Of a stretch of 64,000 nucleotides of DNA, positions 27,023-34,583 are shown piece by piece; position 1 is the stretch's first letter, and the number at the start of each line of letters is the position of its first letter. A program made the translations under genes and the position numbers. Source of the DNA: Bin87 sp965204395 (lineage in GTDB: Bacteria > Chloroflexota > Dehalococcoidia > Lucifugimonadales > UBA3495); NCBI GenBank assembly GCA_965204395.1, contig OZ241987.1, forward strand, positions 682,001 to 746,000. Reading direction: 5' to 3'. The notes beneath the pieces were generated by a model. The model did not search any database and had not been told where the DNA came from. It saw only the letters and a program-made list of their open reading frames with translations.

Positions 27023-27093
27023 TAGTAGCGGCTTGGCTATTCCTCGTATTTCCAATCGAGTGAGTTAAGGCAAGCACCTGTTACCTATTTTTC

Positions 27094-27166
27094 GTTCGTA
27101 TAACGGCCGTTACGTAATGCAGGCCAGCTCGTCCGCATCGGCCCTTCGCTCAGCATGGCAGAGTTC
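27094..27166. repeat. 73-bp repeat, copy 1 of a flanking pair
   Basis: 62 of 73 positions match 28864-28936, in the same orientation, 1770 bases away. Contains the perfect palindrome TAACGGCCGTTA (27101-27112) and TTACGTAA (27110-27117). It begins 71 bases after the stop of the preceding gene. With the third, shorter copy at 28121-28147 it brackets an HNH gene and a small gene, as in a cassette or attachment-site arrangement. Confidence 0.7.
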
Positions 27167-27210
27167 GACCTGAAGTCTGCCGCCCAACTCATATTTGATA
27201 AAATGCTCCG

Positions 27211-27963
27211 ATGGTATACAAAATCGGGTTTGGCATCGGCTTCGCGATTGGGCAGACTGGAAGGATTTTGTGGGAGGTGTTGCGATTCCCTGCTCGCCTG
27301 ATGCTCTCCCGACGCCGCACGGCGAACTCCGAAGATACCGCTAATACGTGGCCCGGTCTGTTGCACCGAGTGATTGCGGTAGACTCTACGGAAGAGATTG
27401 CGGTTTTCAACCTGATGGAAGGCCCTGTGCCTTATCCCCAAAGTTCCGGTCGAAAGGTCACCGATGAGAGACGGTTCGGTCCGAATGTTTACGGTAGCCA
27501 GCTGGGGAAATCGGCGGATGTAGCTGAGCTTTCCAATGCAGACCGCATCCTTCGTGCTGGGAAATGGAGTACCCACAGGGAGATTGCCGTCGGTTCGATC
27601 ATCACCCAGGAAGAAGGCTGCTGGTATTGGACTGGAACGAGAGGTAGTAATGGGTATGGCCGGATCAGTCGGCAAGTTGATGGTGCCAGGATAAGCTCGG
27701 TGGTGCATCAGTTGACTTGGTTGGAGACCAACGGAGGGCCGTGGCCAGAGGGCATGGTTGGGAGGCATTCGTGCCGGAACCGTCACTGCTGCTCCCCGTG
27801 GCACATCACCCCTGGTACGCCTGCTGAGAATGTCCATGACGCTCAATTTAGGGACGGAACTATGGACGTGCACATTAACCGCCTCCCAGAGCATCTGCAT
27901 GATAGGCTCCGGCGCGGTGAATCCGTCGAATGGGATGGACGGATTTGGGAACGGTCGCGATGA
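27211..27963 (+). CDS. HNH-type endonuclease
   Basis: 250 residues. The C-terminal half has the typical phage/mobile HNH_3 layout: GCWYWTGTRGSNGYGRISRQ, then VVHQLTWLETNGGPWPEGM, then HSCRNRHCCSPWHITPGTPA and ENVHDA. The zinc-binding Cys/His set and the His of the catalytic motif are present. The first 110 residues are not part of the family and may be a separate targeting region or a mis-chosen start; an ATG at 27415 or so would leave the domain intact. It lies between 73-bp direct repeats. Confidence 0.75.
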   Translation: MVYKIGFGIGFAIGQTGRILWEVLRFPARLMLSRRRTANSEDTANTWPGLLHRVIAVDSTEEIAVFNLMEGPVPYPQSSGRKVTDERRFGPNVYGSQLGKSADVAELSNADRILRAGKWSTHREIAVGSIITQEEGCWYWTGTRGSNGYGRISRQVDGARISSVVHQLTWLETNGGPWPEGMVGRHSCRNRHCCSPWHITPGTPAENVHDAQFRDGTMDVHINRLPEHLHDRLRRGESVEWDGRIWERSR

Positions 27964-28438
27964 GGGTTTGGTACGACTGGGGAAGAGCACAAAATGCGGG
28001 ATTGCCGAGGAACGTCATGCACTTATGCAGTGGTAGCGCCGACGATTTGCTTAGCTCGGTCTACTTCACGGTTTCATTCATAAGGGTTATGTCGTGGATC
28101 GCCCGGGGTTCACGTGTGGATCGTATAACGGACGCTACGTGAAGTCAGGGGCAATCGCCCACCTCCTCGAGGAATGGCCGTCCATGTCGAGGTGGCGAAG
28201 CAGGTCATCATCGTTGCCTTCACAGTTGTATCAGGAGTGCGTCTGTCCGACTACTGCCGCCGCTCCTTTGCATAGATCAATCGAACGCCACGCGATGTCC
28301 CTGCTGGCCCAACAAAGCTGGTTATCCGGGTCAGACCACCAACCGGTGAACGGAACCAGGTAGCCGTCCTGCTCGACGAAGATATGGTAGTGGTCACTGT
28401 TCGGCTCAAAGTCTCCGCTTTGGAGCAAGCCTTCGTAT
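27964..28438. other. Gap after HNH gene, with possible extension of the minus-strand small gene
   Basis: No convincing plus-strand gene. A minus-strand frame from 28599 to 28231 ends with HIFVEQDGYLVPFTGWWSDP, DNQLCWASRDIAWRSIDLC, which reads like real protein and may be the C-terminal part of the gene starting at 28786 after a frameshift near 28490. A short copy of the 73-bp repeat lies at 28121-28147. Confidence 0.35.
28121..28147. repeat. Partial third copy of the 27-kb repeat
   Basis: TCGTATAACGG-C/A-CG-T/C-TACGT matches the first 20 or so bases of the repeat at 27094; the rest is lost or diverged. It follows the HNH gene by about 160 bases. Confidence 0.5.
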
Positions 28439-28786
28439 TCAGGATCGACGATGATTGGATCGCCGACGTTCGGCTGCCTCGAATCCAAGCGGAGGGATAG
28501 TAACTGGCTCGGCCAAGTTTCTGGCTCGCATATCCGACAGATTTTCGCCGGCCAAGATCCAGCACTTTGCATAGTCGAACAGTGCCTTATGCGCATCACG
28601 CAAGCTCCAAGCTATGCCGTTGCCAATCACCCGACTCGTACCTTCCGGCGCCAAGTGGGTCATTTCCCAAATATAGGTGTCGTCTTCGAGGTGACCCCAA
28701 ATTTCGCCGAAGTGATTGTACGGCAGTACAGCGCTCGCAGCTTTGCGATAACCCGAATTTTGGTAATTTTCTGCATTGGTAGTCAT
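28439..28786 (-). CDS. Small hypothetical protein, possibly frameshifted
   Basis: 115 residues beginning MTTNAENYQNSGYRKAASAV, with THLAPEGTSRVIGNGIAWSL and a helical DAHKALFDYAKCW. The last 15 or so residues become basic and low quality (AERRRSNHRRS), while another frame overlapping from 28599 continues with sensible sequence to 28231. I suspect one gene of about 180 codons with a frameshift near 28490. No family recognised. Confidence 0.4.
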   Translation of the reverse strand: MTTNAENYQNSGYRKAASAVLPYNHFGEIWGHLEDDTYIWEMTHLAPEGTSRVIGNGIAWSLRDAHKALFDYAKCWILAGENLSDMRARNLAEPVTIPPLGFEAAERRRSNHRRS

Positions 28787-28863
28787 ATCCGGTCAACTCC
28801 TAATTGAGCGTTCTCGCATTTTAAAACACTAGGTATGGTAATCCCCACCAAGATGATGGGTCG
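28787..28863. other. Short intergenic before repeat copy 3
   Basis: Region upstream of the minus-strand small gene; AT-rich (gcattttaaaacactaggta), could hold its promoter. No gene seen. Confidence 0.3.
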
Positions 28864-28936
28864 GTTCGTACATCAGCCATTACGTAATGCAGCGCAACTC
28901 GTCCGCATCGGCCCTTCGTTTGGTATGGCAGAGTTC
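28864..28936. repeat. 73-bp repeat, copy 2 of a flanking pair
   Basis: Direct repeat of 27094-27166 with 11 mismatches. The TACGTAATGC and GTCCGCATCGGCCCTTCG cores are identical. The perfect TAACGGCCGTTA palindrome of copy 1 has decayed here. Confidence 0.7.
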
Positions 28937-29196
28937 ATTAGCAACTCGGCCGTTCTACGGGCAACCCGTAAATGACACCCGGTCCGGCGGCGTGCTCACA
29001 GAAACGCCCAATGCCAACGTGCGATCGTGAAAAATGGCAGGGTTTGGTATAAACTTCGCCGTGAACCATTCGGTGACTAAGTTCCACGGTATGGCGCATG
29101 CTCAGGATGAATAACCTGAACCATCTTGGTATCTGGTCTGTCTGTTTTTGACCAATCCTGCGAGAAAAGACGGGCCCTAAACTCTCGGCCACGTCA
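28937..29196. other. Intergenic, nothing supported
   Basis: 260 bases after the repeat with no frame, hairpin or RNA gene that I can support. Confidence 0.3.
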
Positions 29197-29418
29197 GTGG
29201 TAGTTTGGACAGGGCTCCGGTCAAGGGCGGCGGGATATACCTTGGCGGAGATCCAGCGGATGTGCGGTGCCGTCCTGGACCACCTGCAAGACTCCGCCGA
29301 GCATCCCTACACTCGCGGGACCTACACCAACTGTGGAGCTGTCCACGTGGCCTGGAGCGAGTACCAATGCGCCCAGTTGGTGCGGGCGTCGTGTCGGAAC
29401 TGTGGCGAGCCCTGGTGA
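29197..29418 (+). CDS. Small cysteine-containing hypothetical protein
   Basis: 73 codons from a GTG, with YTLAEIQRMCGAVLDHLQD (helix) and a C-terminal SCRNCGEPW. Cysteines in CxxC spacing suggest possible metal binding. It is followed 12 bases later by a second short Cys-rich frame. Both look like small phage or plasmid-type genes, but support is weak. Confidence 0.35.
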   Translation: MVVWTGLRSRAAGYTLAEIQRMCGAVLDHLQDSAEHPYTRGTYTNCGAVHVAWSEYQCAQLVRASCRNCGEPW

Positions 29419-29430
29419 AGGATGTTATCT

Positions 29431-29511
29431 ATGGCGAACGAGACATGTGGCAATTGCCGGTTCTTTATCCGCTGGCCTGATAGTCGCCCGCCGATTCCGA
29501 ACGCCTACTTG
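29431..29511 (+). pseudogene. Short CxxC protein truncated by IS insertion
   Basis: ATG at 29431 with AAGGA about 9 bases upstream opens MANETCGNCRFFIRWPDSRP, a CGNCRFF zinc-site type start. The frame runs directly into the left inverted repeat of the IS at 29512, where it picks up IS codons and stops. The rest of the gene is not obvious beyond the right end of the IS. Confidence 0.4.
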
Positions 29512-30484
29512 GTGCCTATCCTAATAAGTCGGCGGCTCTGAGGGCGATGAGGGCGCAGGCGAAATGAAGAAAGGCGATGTAGTTGTCTGGGGACTTATCC
29601 CAACGGATCAAGATGCGCCGGAAACGGTTCAGCCAACCATGGGTACGTTCCACCACCCAACGCCGCGCCTTGAAACCGGCCTCCCGTTTGATAGCCTGAG
29701 CCTCTTCGCCTCGACTGCGGATGTGGGCAGTGAATCCGAACCCCTCCAGGGTATGGCGCACCTCGGGAAAGTCGTAGCCCTTGTCAAGGCACATCCCCAG
29801 GGGATGGGATGGGCTGGATGCTGGCCGCTCCACTGGCAGGCTGTCCACCGTGGGGCCCCCACCGGTTTCATGTCGTGGCGGTTGGCTCCCTCCACCGCCA
29901 GTCCCACGGGAACGCCCGCTGCTTCGGTCAGCAGGCTACGCTTGACGCCTCGCTTTCCCCGGTCCGTGGGGTTGGTGCCGGTTTTTCCCCCCACCCAGGG
30001 GCGATTTGGTCATGGCGCCGTCCATGCTCACCCAACTCCAGTCCAGCCCCTTCAGTTCGTCGTAGCGTTCCAGTCCCACCCGCCACAGCTCCAAGAACAC
30101 CCCAGCGGCCACCCATTCCTGGAAGCGCAGGTGGGCCGTGGAACCGGAGCAGATGCCCGTGGCGTCCAACGCTTTCCACTGGCAGCCGGTGCGCAACACG
30201 TAGAATATCCCATTGGCGCAGGTGCGGTCGGGAACCCGGGGCCGGCCACCGCCAAACCGATGGGTGTTCACCCGCTGGGGGATCAGAGGCTCCAGCACCT
30301 GCCAGAGCTGGTCGGAGATTCGGAAAGCGCCCGTTGTGGGGTTGGTCTTGGCGGCCGGGCCAGCACCCTTGGGACGCGGGGCCTCGGGGTCTTTCTCTTT
30401 CGTCATTGCCCCAGTCTAGACGCAACCCTGGCCTGGGTGCCCGAAACGGCACTGCCAGTTTTCACCAGTTATTAGGATAGGCAC
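29512..30484 (-). mobile_element. IS5-family insertion sequence, 973 bp
   Basis: Bounded by a perfect 16-bp inverted repeat, GTGCCTATCCTAATAA (29512-29527) and its complement (30469-30484). One transposase lies inside on the minus strand in three frames. I see no clear target duplication: the flanks read ...CTACTTG and TTAGACA.... Inserted after a short CxxC gene start. Confidence 0.85.
29516..30406 (-). pseudogene. IS5-family (IS427-like) transposase, frameshifted
   Basis: Frame 1 (30406-29936): RISDQLWQVLEPLIPQ, FYVLRTGCQWKALD and DWSWVSMDGAMTKSPLGG, the N-terminal part with the first catalytic Asp. The frame changes at a G6A5 run near 29986-29996 into GGKTGTNPTDRGKRGVKRSL and GLAVEGANRHD. 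It changes again near 29845 into the C-terminal end: MCLDKGYDFPEV (second Asp) and VVERTHGWLNRFRRI (catalytic Glu). The first shift is at a slippery run of the kind used for programmed frameshifting in this group, though the offset is +1. The second has no such context and looks like mutation. Confidence 0.8.
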
Positions 30485-30585
30485 TTAGACAAGTTACCCA
30501 ACTTGGGCCGAAAGAGGCGACCGTTCAGAACGAGCCACCACCCAACCCTACAGCGGCCCGAGCGAATTAGATAGTAGGCAGGAAC

Positions 30586-31881
30586 ATGCGGATACTACTT
30601 ATCGCCACCAACCGCCACCGCCGGCTCATGAGCCGGATGAACGCCCAACCGGTGCCCATCGGCTTGGCCTACATCGCCGGGCACCTGGACCTGGACCGGC
30701 ACCAGCTCCGCATCCTGGACCTGATGTTCGCCGACGACTACCTTGCCGAGGTGGAAAACACCGTCAACGAGTACCAGCCCGACCTCATCGGTGTTTCCCT
30801 CCGGAATCTGGACAATTCCAGCTACATGGACCCCCAGTGGGCCCTCCCCATCACCAAGGAAGTCGTCGATAAGCTTCACTCCATCACCACGGCTCCCGTG
30901 GTCGTCGGCGGTCCGGCCTTCAGCCTCCTGCCCCGGGAGTGTTTCTCCTACCTGGAACCCGACATCGGCATCGCCGGCGACGGAGGGGAAGCCTTCGCCC
31001 AGCTCACCGACTGTCTGGAAAGCGGCGAGGAATTCCAGCACCTCCCCGGGGTCGTTTCACGCAACCGGGACGGCTCCCTCAACTTCAACGGGTTGGCCTA
31101 CTCCGAGTTTTCCGTCCCACCTCGCTTGGATGAGCTGGACATGACCCGCTACGAGCAGGCCGGATTCGGCATCGGTATCGTCACCAAGCTGGATGACAAC
31201 TTCTCCCACGCCATGGACCCGGGCAGCGACCCCAACAACTGGCGCGTCCTGCGTCCCATCGAGGACGTGGTCGGCGAAATCCAGGAAATGAAGGACCGCT
31301 TCGGTCTCCGCAAGGTGTTCTTCATTGACGGCGCTGGATTCAACGTTCCCCTGCCCCACGCCAAGGCCCTCTGCAACTCCATCATCGAGGCCGAGCTGAA
31401 AGTCCACTGGAACAGTTACCTTGCTCCCGTCCCCGAGTCCGTCGATGACGAGGTCCTGAACCTGATGAAGCAGTCCGGTTCCGGCCTCCTCATCATGAAG
31501 GGGCTCGCCAACCATGACCTCAACGACCAGTCCTTCGAGGAGCGCATGGAGCCCCTGCAGGAAGTTTGCCGGCGCTGTGACGAGGCCGGACTCAACTACA
31601 TCATCTCCCAGTTCTTCGGGGAACCAGGTGAGACACCGGAGACTGTGGACCAGAAGCTCGACTTCCTTCGCCAGATCCAGCCATCCCTGGCCAACCTGCG
31701 GGTGGGCGTCCGCATCCGCCCGGGTTCCGACGTCGCCGACGTGGCCCTGCGGGAGGGCGTCATCACGGAACAGAGTGACCTCATCAAGCCCACCTTCTAC
31801 CTCGCCGATTCCGTGAAGGACTGGATCGTCGATCGCCTCACCACCGAAGCAGCTACCAACCCCCGCTGGAACGTCCTATAA
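30586..31881 (+). CDS. B12-binding radical-SAM-fold protein lacking the iron-sulfur cysteines
   Basis: 431 residues with the layout of cobalamin-binding radical SAM enzymes. Residues 1-150 are a B12-binding Rossmann domain (MRILLIATNRH, PVPIGLAYIAGHL, DLIGVSLRNLDNSSY, APVVVGGPAFSLLP, EPDIGIAGDGGEAF). Residues 190-430 are a TIM-barrel-like domain (RPIEDVVGEIQEM, KVFFIDGAGFN, ISQFFGEPGETPETV, RVGVRIRPGSDVA). The CxxxCxxC loop that should bind the 4Fe-4S cluster is replaced by GFGIGIVTKLDDNFSHAMDP, with no cysteine. It may therefore bind cobalamin or a ligand without radical chemistry. It is intact, starts at ATG 30586, and sits between an IS and a broken methylase. Confidence 0.7.
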   Translation: MRILLIATNRHRRLMSRMNAQPVPIGLAYIAGHLDLDRHQLRILDLMFADDYLAEVENTVNEYQPDLIGVSLRNLDNSSYMDPQWALPITKEVVDKLHSITTAPVVVGGPAFSLLPRECFSYLEPDIGIAGDGGEAFAQLTDCLESGEEFQHLPGVVSRNRDGSLNFNGLAYSEFSVPPRLDELDMTRYEQAGFGIGIVTKLDDNFSHAMDPGSDPNNWRVLRPIEDVVGEIQEMKDRFGLRKVFFIDGAGFNVPLPHAKALCNSIIEAELKVHWNSYLAPVPESVDDEVLNLMKQSGSGLLIMKGLANHDLNDQSFEERMEPLQEVCRRCDEAGLNYIISQFFGEPGETPETVDQKLDFLRQIQPSLANLRVGVRIRPGSDVADVALREGVITEQSDLIKPTFYLADSVKDWIVDRLTTEAATNPRWNVL

Positions 31882-32035
31882 CCCGGTAACCCGGTGTGAC
31901 CGCACTGGTTTTGGACAACCGCAGGACGCAAAAACCCCGGGCAGGCCAGCATTAGCATTGCATGAATCCTGGGGGCGACAGCGAACTCTGGGCCCGTCGC
32001 TTGCGCACTGTGGCCGGTGGGGTGAGCCGGCAAAA

Positions 32036-33351
32036 CTAATCGACGGCAATTCGGCAAATCTGGCTGACGCGGGACACCGCTTGCTTCACCCACGCGCCGG
32101 CAAGCGCGCCCAGCCCTTTGCCTTCCAGGTTGGCGGCGATGCGGCGCAGCACTTCGGCCAGATACGCGCCGGTGCCGCAGCAGGGATCCAGCACGTACAC
32201 GTTCTCACCGGCCAGCCCGTCGGCAATACCGAGGTCGTCCTTGAGGGCCTTGTCCACCCGGGCCACCATGTAGCGCACCACCTCGGTCGGGGTGTACCAC
32301 ACGCCCAGCTGCTTGCGCAGTTCGGGGTCAAAGGCCTGCAGGAAGGGCTCGTAGAAGTAGGGCACCGCCTCGCCCTCGCCGAATTTGGCGAAGAAGGACT
32401 CTCGCTCAACGCGGTTGAGTGCGGCCGCCGTCCAGTCCAGCACCTCCACCAGGCCCAAGGGCTGTAGCCGGCCCGGGTCGGAGAGCTGCTGGAACAGTGC
32501 CCGCAACACCGGCGCCCGCAGGTGCCAGACCGCCTCGTGCCAGTTGAACGCGCGGTGGGCGTCGGAACTTGCCGAGCCCACAGCACCCAGGCGGAGAACA
32601 CGCCGTAGAAGAGGGTCTGCACCAGCGTCGAGCGGAAGAAGGCCGCTCCCCGGTCGCCCTCGAAGCGTACGCCCAACGATCCCTCCAGCGCCTCTCGCAA
32701 CGCCGTGAGCGCCGCCGCATCGCCCGCCCTTTCCACCCGCGCCAACCCGTCCCGGGCGTAGGACGCCAGCAACCACGCCACGTCCTTGGGTTCCGTCAGC
32801 GAGACGCCGTGGGACAACACACGGGTCAGGTACTCAACCAGGCCAGGGCCGACCTCATTGGCAAATGTCCGCGGGCGCGCCAGTTTCGCGTCGAACTCCG
32901 CTGCGGAGCTCGCCAGGCGAAAGGATTCGAGGCGCGCCGGATTGCCGGCGGGATCCTCACCAACGAGCACGAAGTCGCGGAGGTTGGTGGCCAGCACCTG
33001 CCGGTAGCCCTGCCAGTAGCCGGTCACCTGGTCGCTGGCGGCGGTCAGCCAAGCGTCGTCCACGACGGGCTTTACCTCGATGACGCCGCGCTCCGGTTTC
33101 TGGCCCCACTTCGGCTTGCCCTTCTGCACCTGCCGGGTGGTGTACAGTCCGAAGTCGGGATGACCGGCGCCCTGGTTTGCCAGGTCCTGCACGCAGAACA
33201 CCTTGGGCCTGAGCGACCCTCCCACGGCGTTCAGCAGGTTGGACAGCGGCACGTAGAGGGATCGCTCGTCGGTGGCGCCTCCCGAGCCGCGCACCAGACG
33301 CAGGTCGGTGAAGTACGCCTCTACGGCCTGTTTCAGCTTCCCATCGGGCAT
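32036..33351 (-). pseudogene. Type ISP/IIG-like adenine methylase, frameshifted and truncated
   Basis: N-terminal restriction-like part (AVEAYFTDLRLVRGSGGATD, ERGVIEVKP with PD-ExK-like GHPDFGLY...EVK) from ATG 33351. A frameshift near 32570 (WVLWAR / SSDAHRAFNWHEAVW) then leads to the methylase start: PYFYEPFLQAFDPELRKQLG, GVWYTPTEVVRYMV and motif I VLDPCCGTGAYLAEVL. The protein ends abruptly after GALAGAWVKQA, before motif IV (NPPY), so the catalytic half and target-recognition domain are missing. Inactive remnant of a single-polypeptide restriction-modification enzyme, unrelated in detail to the one at 16399-20606. Confidence 0.82.
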
Positions 33352-33720
33352 GGCGTTCCGTCTGTCTATACCGCCGATTCAAGGCAGGGTTGCTACTCGG
33401 GAATGCAATTCTGGCAGATAATCGCAATCGGGTGGGTGAGCTTCATGCGGCCAGTTGTATCTGACTACGCAGACAGATCACCTCCGTGGGTTAGACAGAT
33501 CTGTCCTGGCAGAACGAATCTTGACGTAAGAAAATGCAATAGTCTATATTATCAATATACTGATCGGGTTGTTCTCTGCGTAGCGGAGGATAATCCCCGG
33601 CGACTTGTACCGCCGCAGCGGGAATAGTTCAGACCATGACCGTGGTGTTCAACACCCGGTAAGGTTCTGCGTCGGCAGTGCGGGGCGAGCCCTTGCGTAG
33701 CGAGGACCAGCCCCATTTTT
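33352..33720. other. Intergenic, no gene seen
   Basis: About 370 bases. No frame that I can support. It holds an AT-rich patch (about 33530-33560: tctatattatcaatatactg) that is unusual for this GC-rich region, and two related short segments (gcgtagcggagga at 33579 and gcgtagcgaggac at 33696). No tRNA or clear structured RNA recognised. Confidence 0.3.
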
Positions 33721-34452
33721 TCATGCGACCACGATCATACCATCAGGCGCTTCTCCTCCTGAACCATCGCGGAGCAGTTTATCGGCTACGATCTGCCAAT
33801 CCTCCGCATCACGCTTTCCAAGGTAATGGCGCCCAATGGGAGAAACCACCAGATCCGCCATCTGCAACCCCACTATGTTATCCATCTTAGACCGCAGATT
33901 CAGCGCGAGTATCCGGTCGGAAATCACGCCGCCCGGTGTATGGGGTGTTCCGTAGGTTTTCAGGTTAATCCACTCGATTTCCAACGCCCGGTCCAGCGGA
34001 CGCGAGGCACGCTTCTCAGCGACGATTATTCCGCCATCCCGCACCTCCCCGACCTCCTCGCAGAACAAATCCACCAGCCGGTCGAAACAGACCATGTAGA
34101 GGTCTCTCACACCGAGATATTGGAGCGTAGGCTTATCCTTGCGGATGGCACAGGCGACCACCCGGTATTCCAGCCTCCTCATCAGCGCGTTCATTTTGTC
34201 GTAGAACGCAGCGCGGAAGCCAGCGCCCTGTAACGCCTCGAACCCCTTCCGGTTGCGGGACATATCGGCCGTGTGGAGCACGATGTCTGTGTTCCTGAAC
34301 ACTTCCTGCTTGAAGGCATCGAACGATTGGGCCAACGTACCGTCGGCGTAGTCCTTGTCGACAACCACCCCTCCCAAAACGAAGATGGGGTAATGAGGAT
34401 CACATGCCGCCGGGTTATGTTCTCCCGACTCATCCAAGTAGAGCATTTTCAT
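33721..34452 (-). CDS. DUF3800 domain protein
   Basis: 243 residues. MKMLYLDESGEH at the N-terminus is the YxDESG signature of DUF3800, which has an RNase H-like fold in related proteins (family knowledge). VVVDKDY, ALNLRSKMDNIVGLQMADLV and SPIGRHYLGK complete the pattern; the conserved Asp/Glu residues (D7, E8 and D in QMADLV) look intact. DUF3800 genes are common in mobile elements and defence islands. It is 131 bases downstream of module gene B copy 2 on the same strand and may belong to that operon, though copy 1 has no counterpart. Confidence 0.8.
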   Translation of the reverse strand: MKMLYLDESGEHNPAACDPHYPIFVLGGVVVDKDYADGTLAQSFDAFKQEVFRNTDIVLHTADMSRNRKGFEALQGAGFRAAFYDKMNALMRRLEYRVVACAIRKDKPTLQYLGVRDLYMVCFDRLVDLFCEEVGEVRDGGIIVAEKRASRPLDRALEIEWINLKTYGTPHTPGGVISDRILALNLRSKMDNIVGLQMADLVVSPIGRHYLGKRDAEDWQIVADKLLRDGSGGEAPDGMIVVA

Positions 34453-34583
34453 CCCGGTGCAGCTCCGATATCGATCCGCGGTCTATCAATTATGGGGTTT
34501 ATTCGCGACGGGTTGCGGCCTATTGCAAGCGCCGTCGCCAGCCGCTGCGAGCGCAAGCTCGTGACACAGTCTTCGACCACCAC

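Noticed and set aside
29564..30475. 303-codon plus-strand frame
   Set aside because: Antisense to the IS5 transposase inside the IS.
29505..30490. Target-site duplication of the IS5-like element
   Set aside because: No matching bases on both sides beyond chance.
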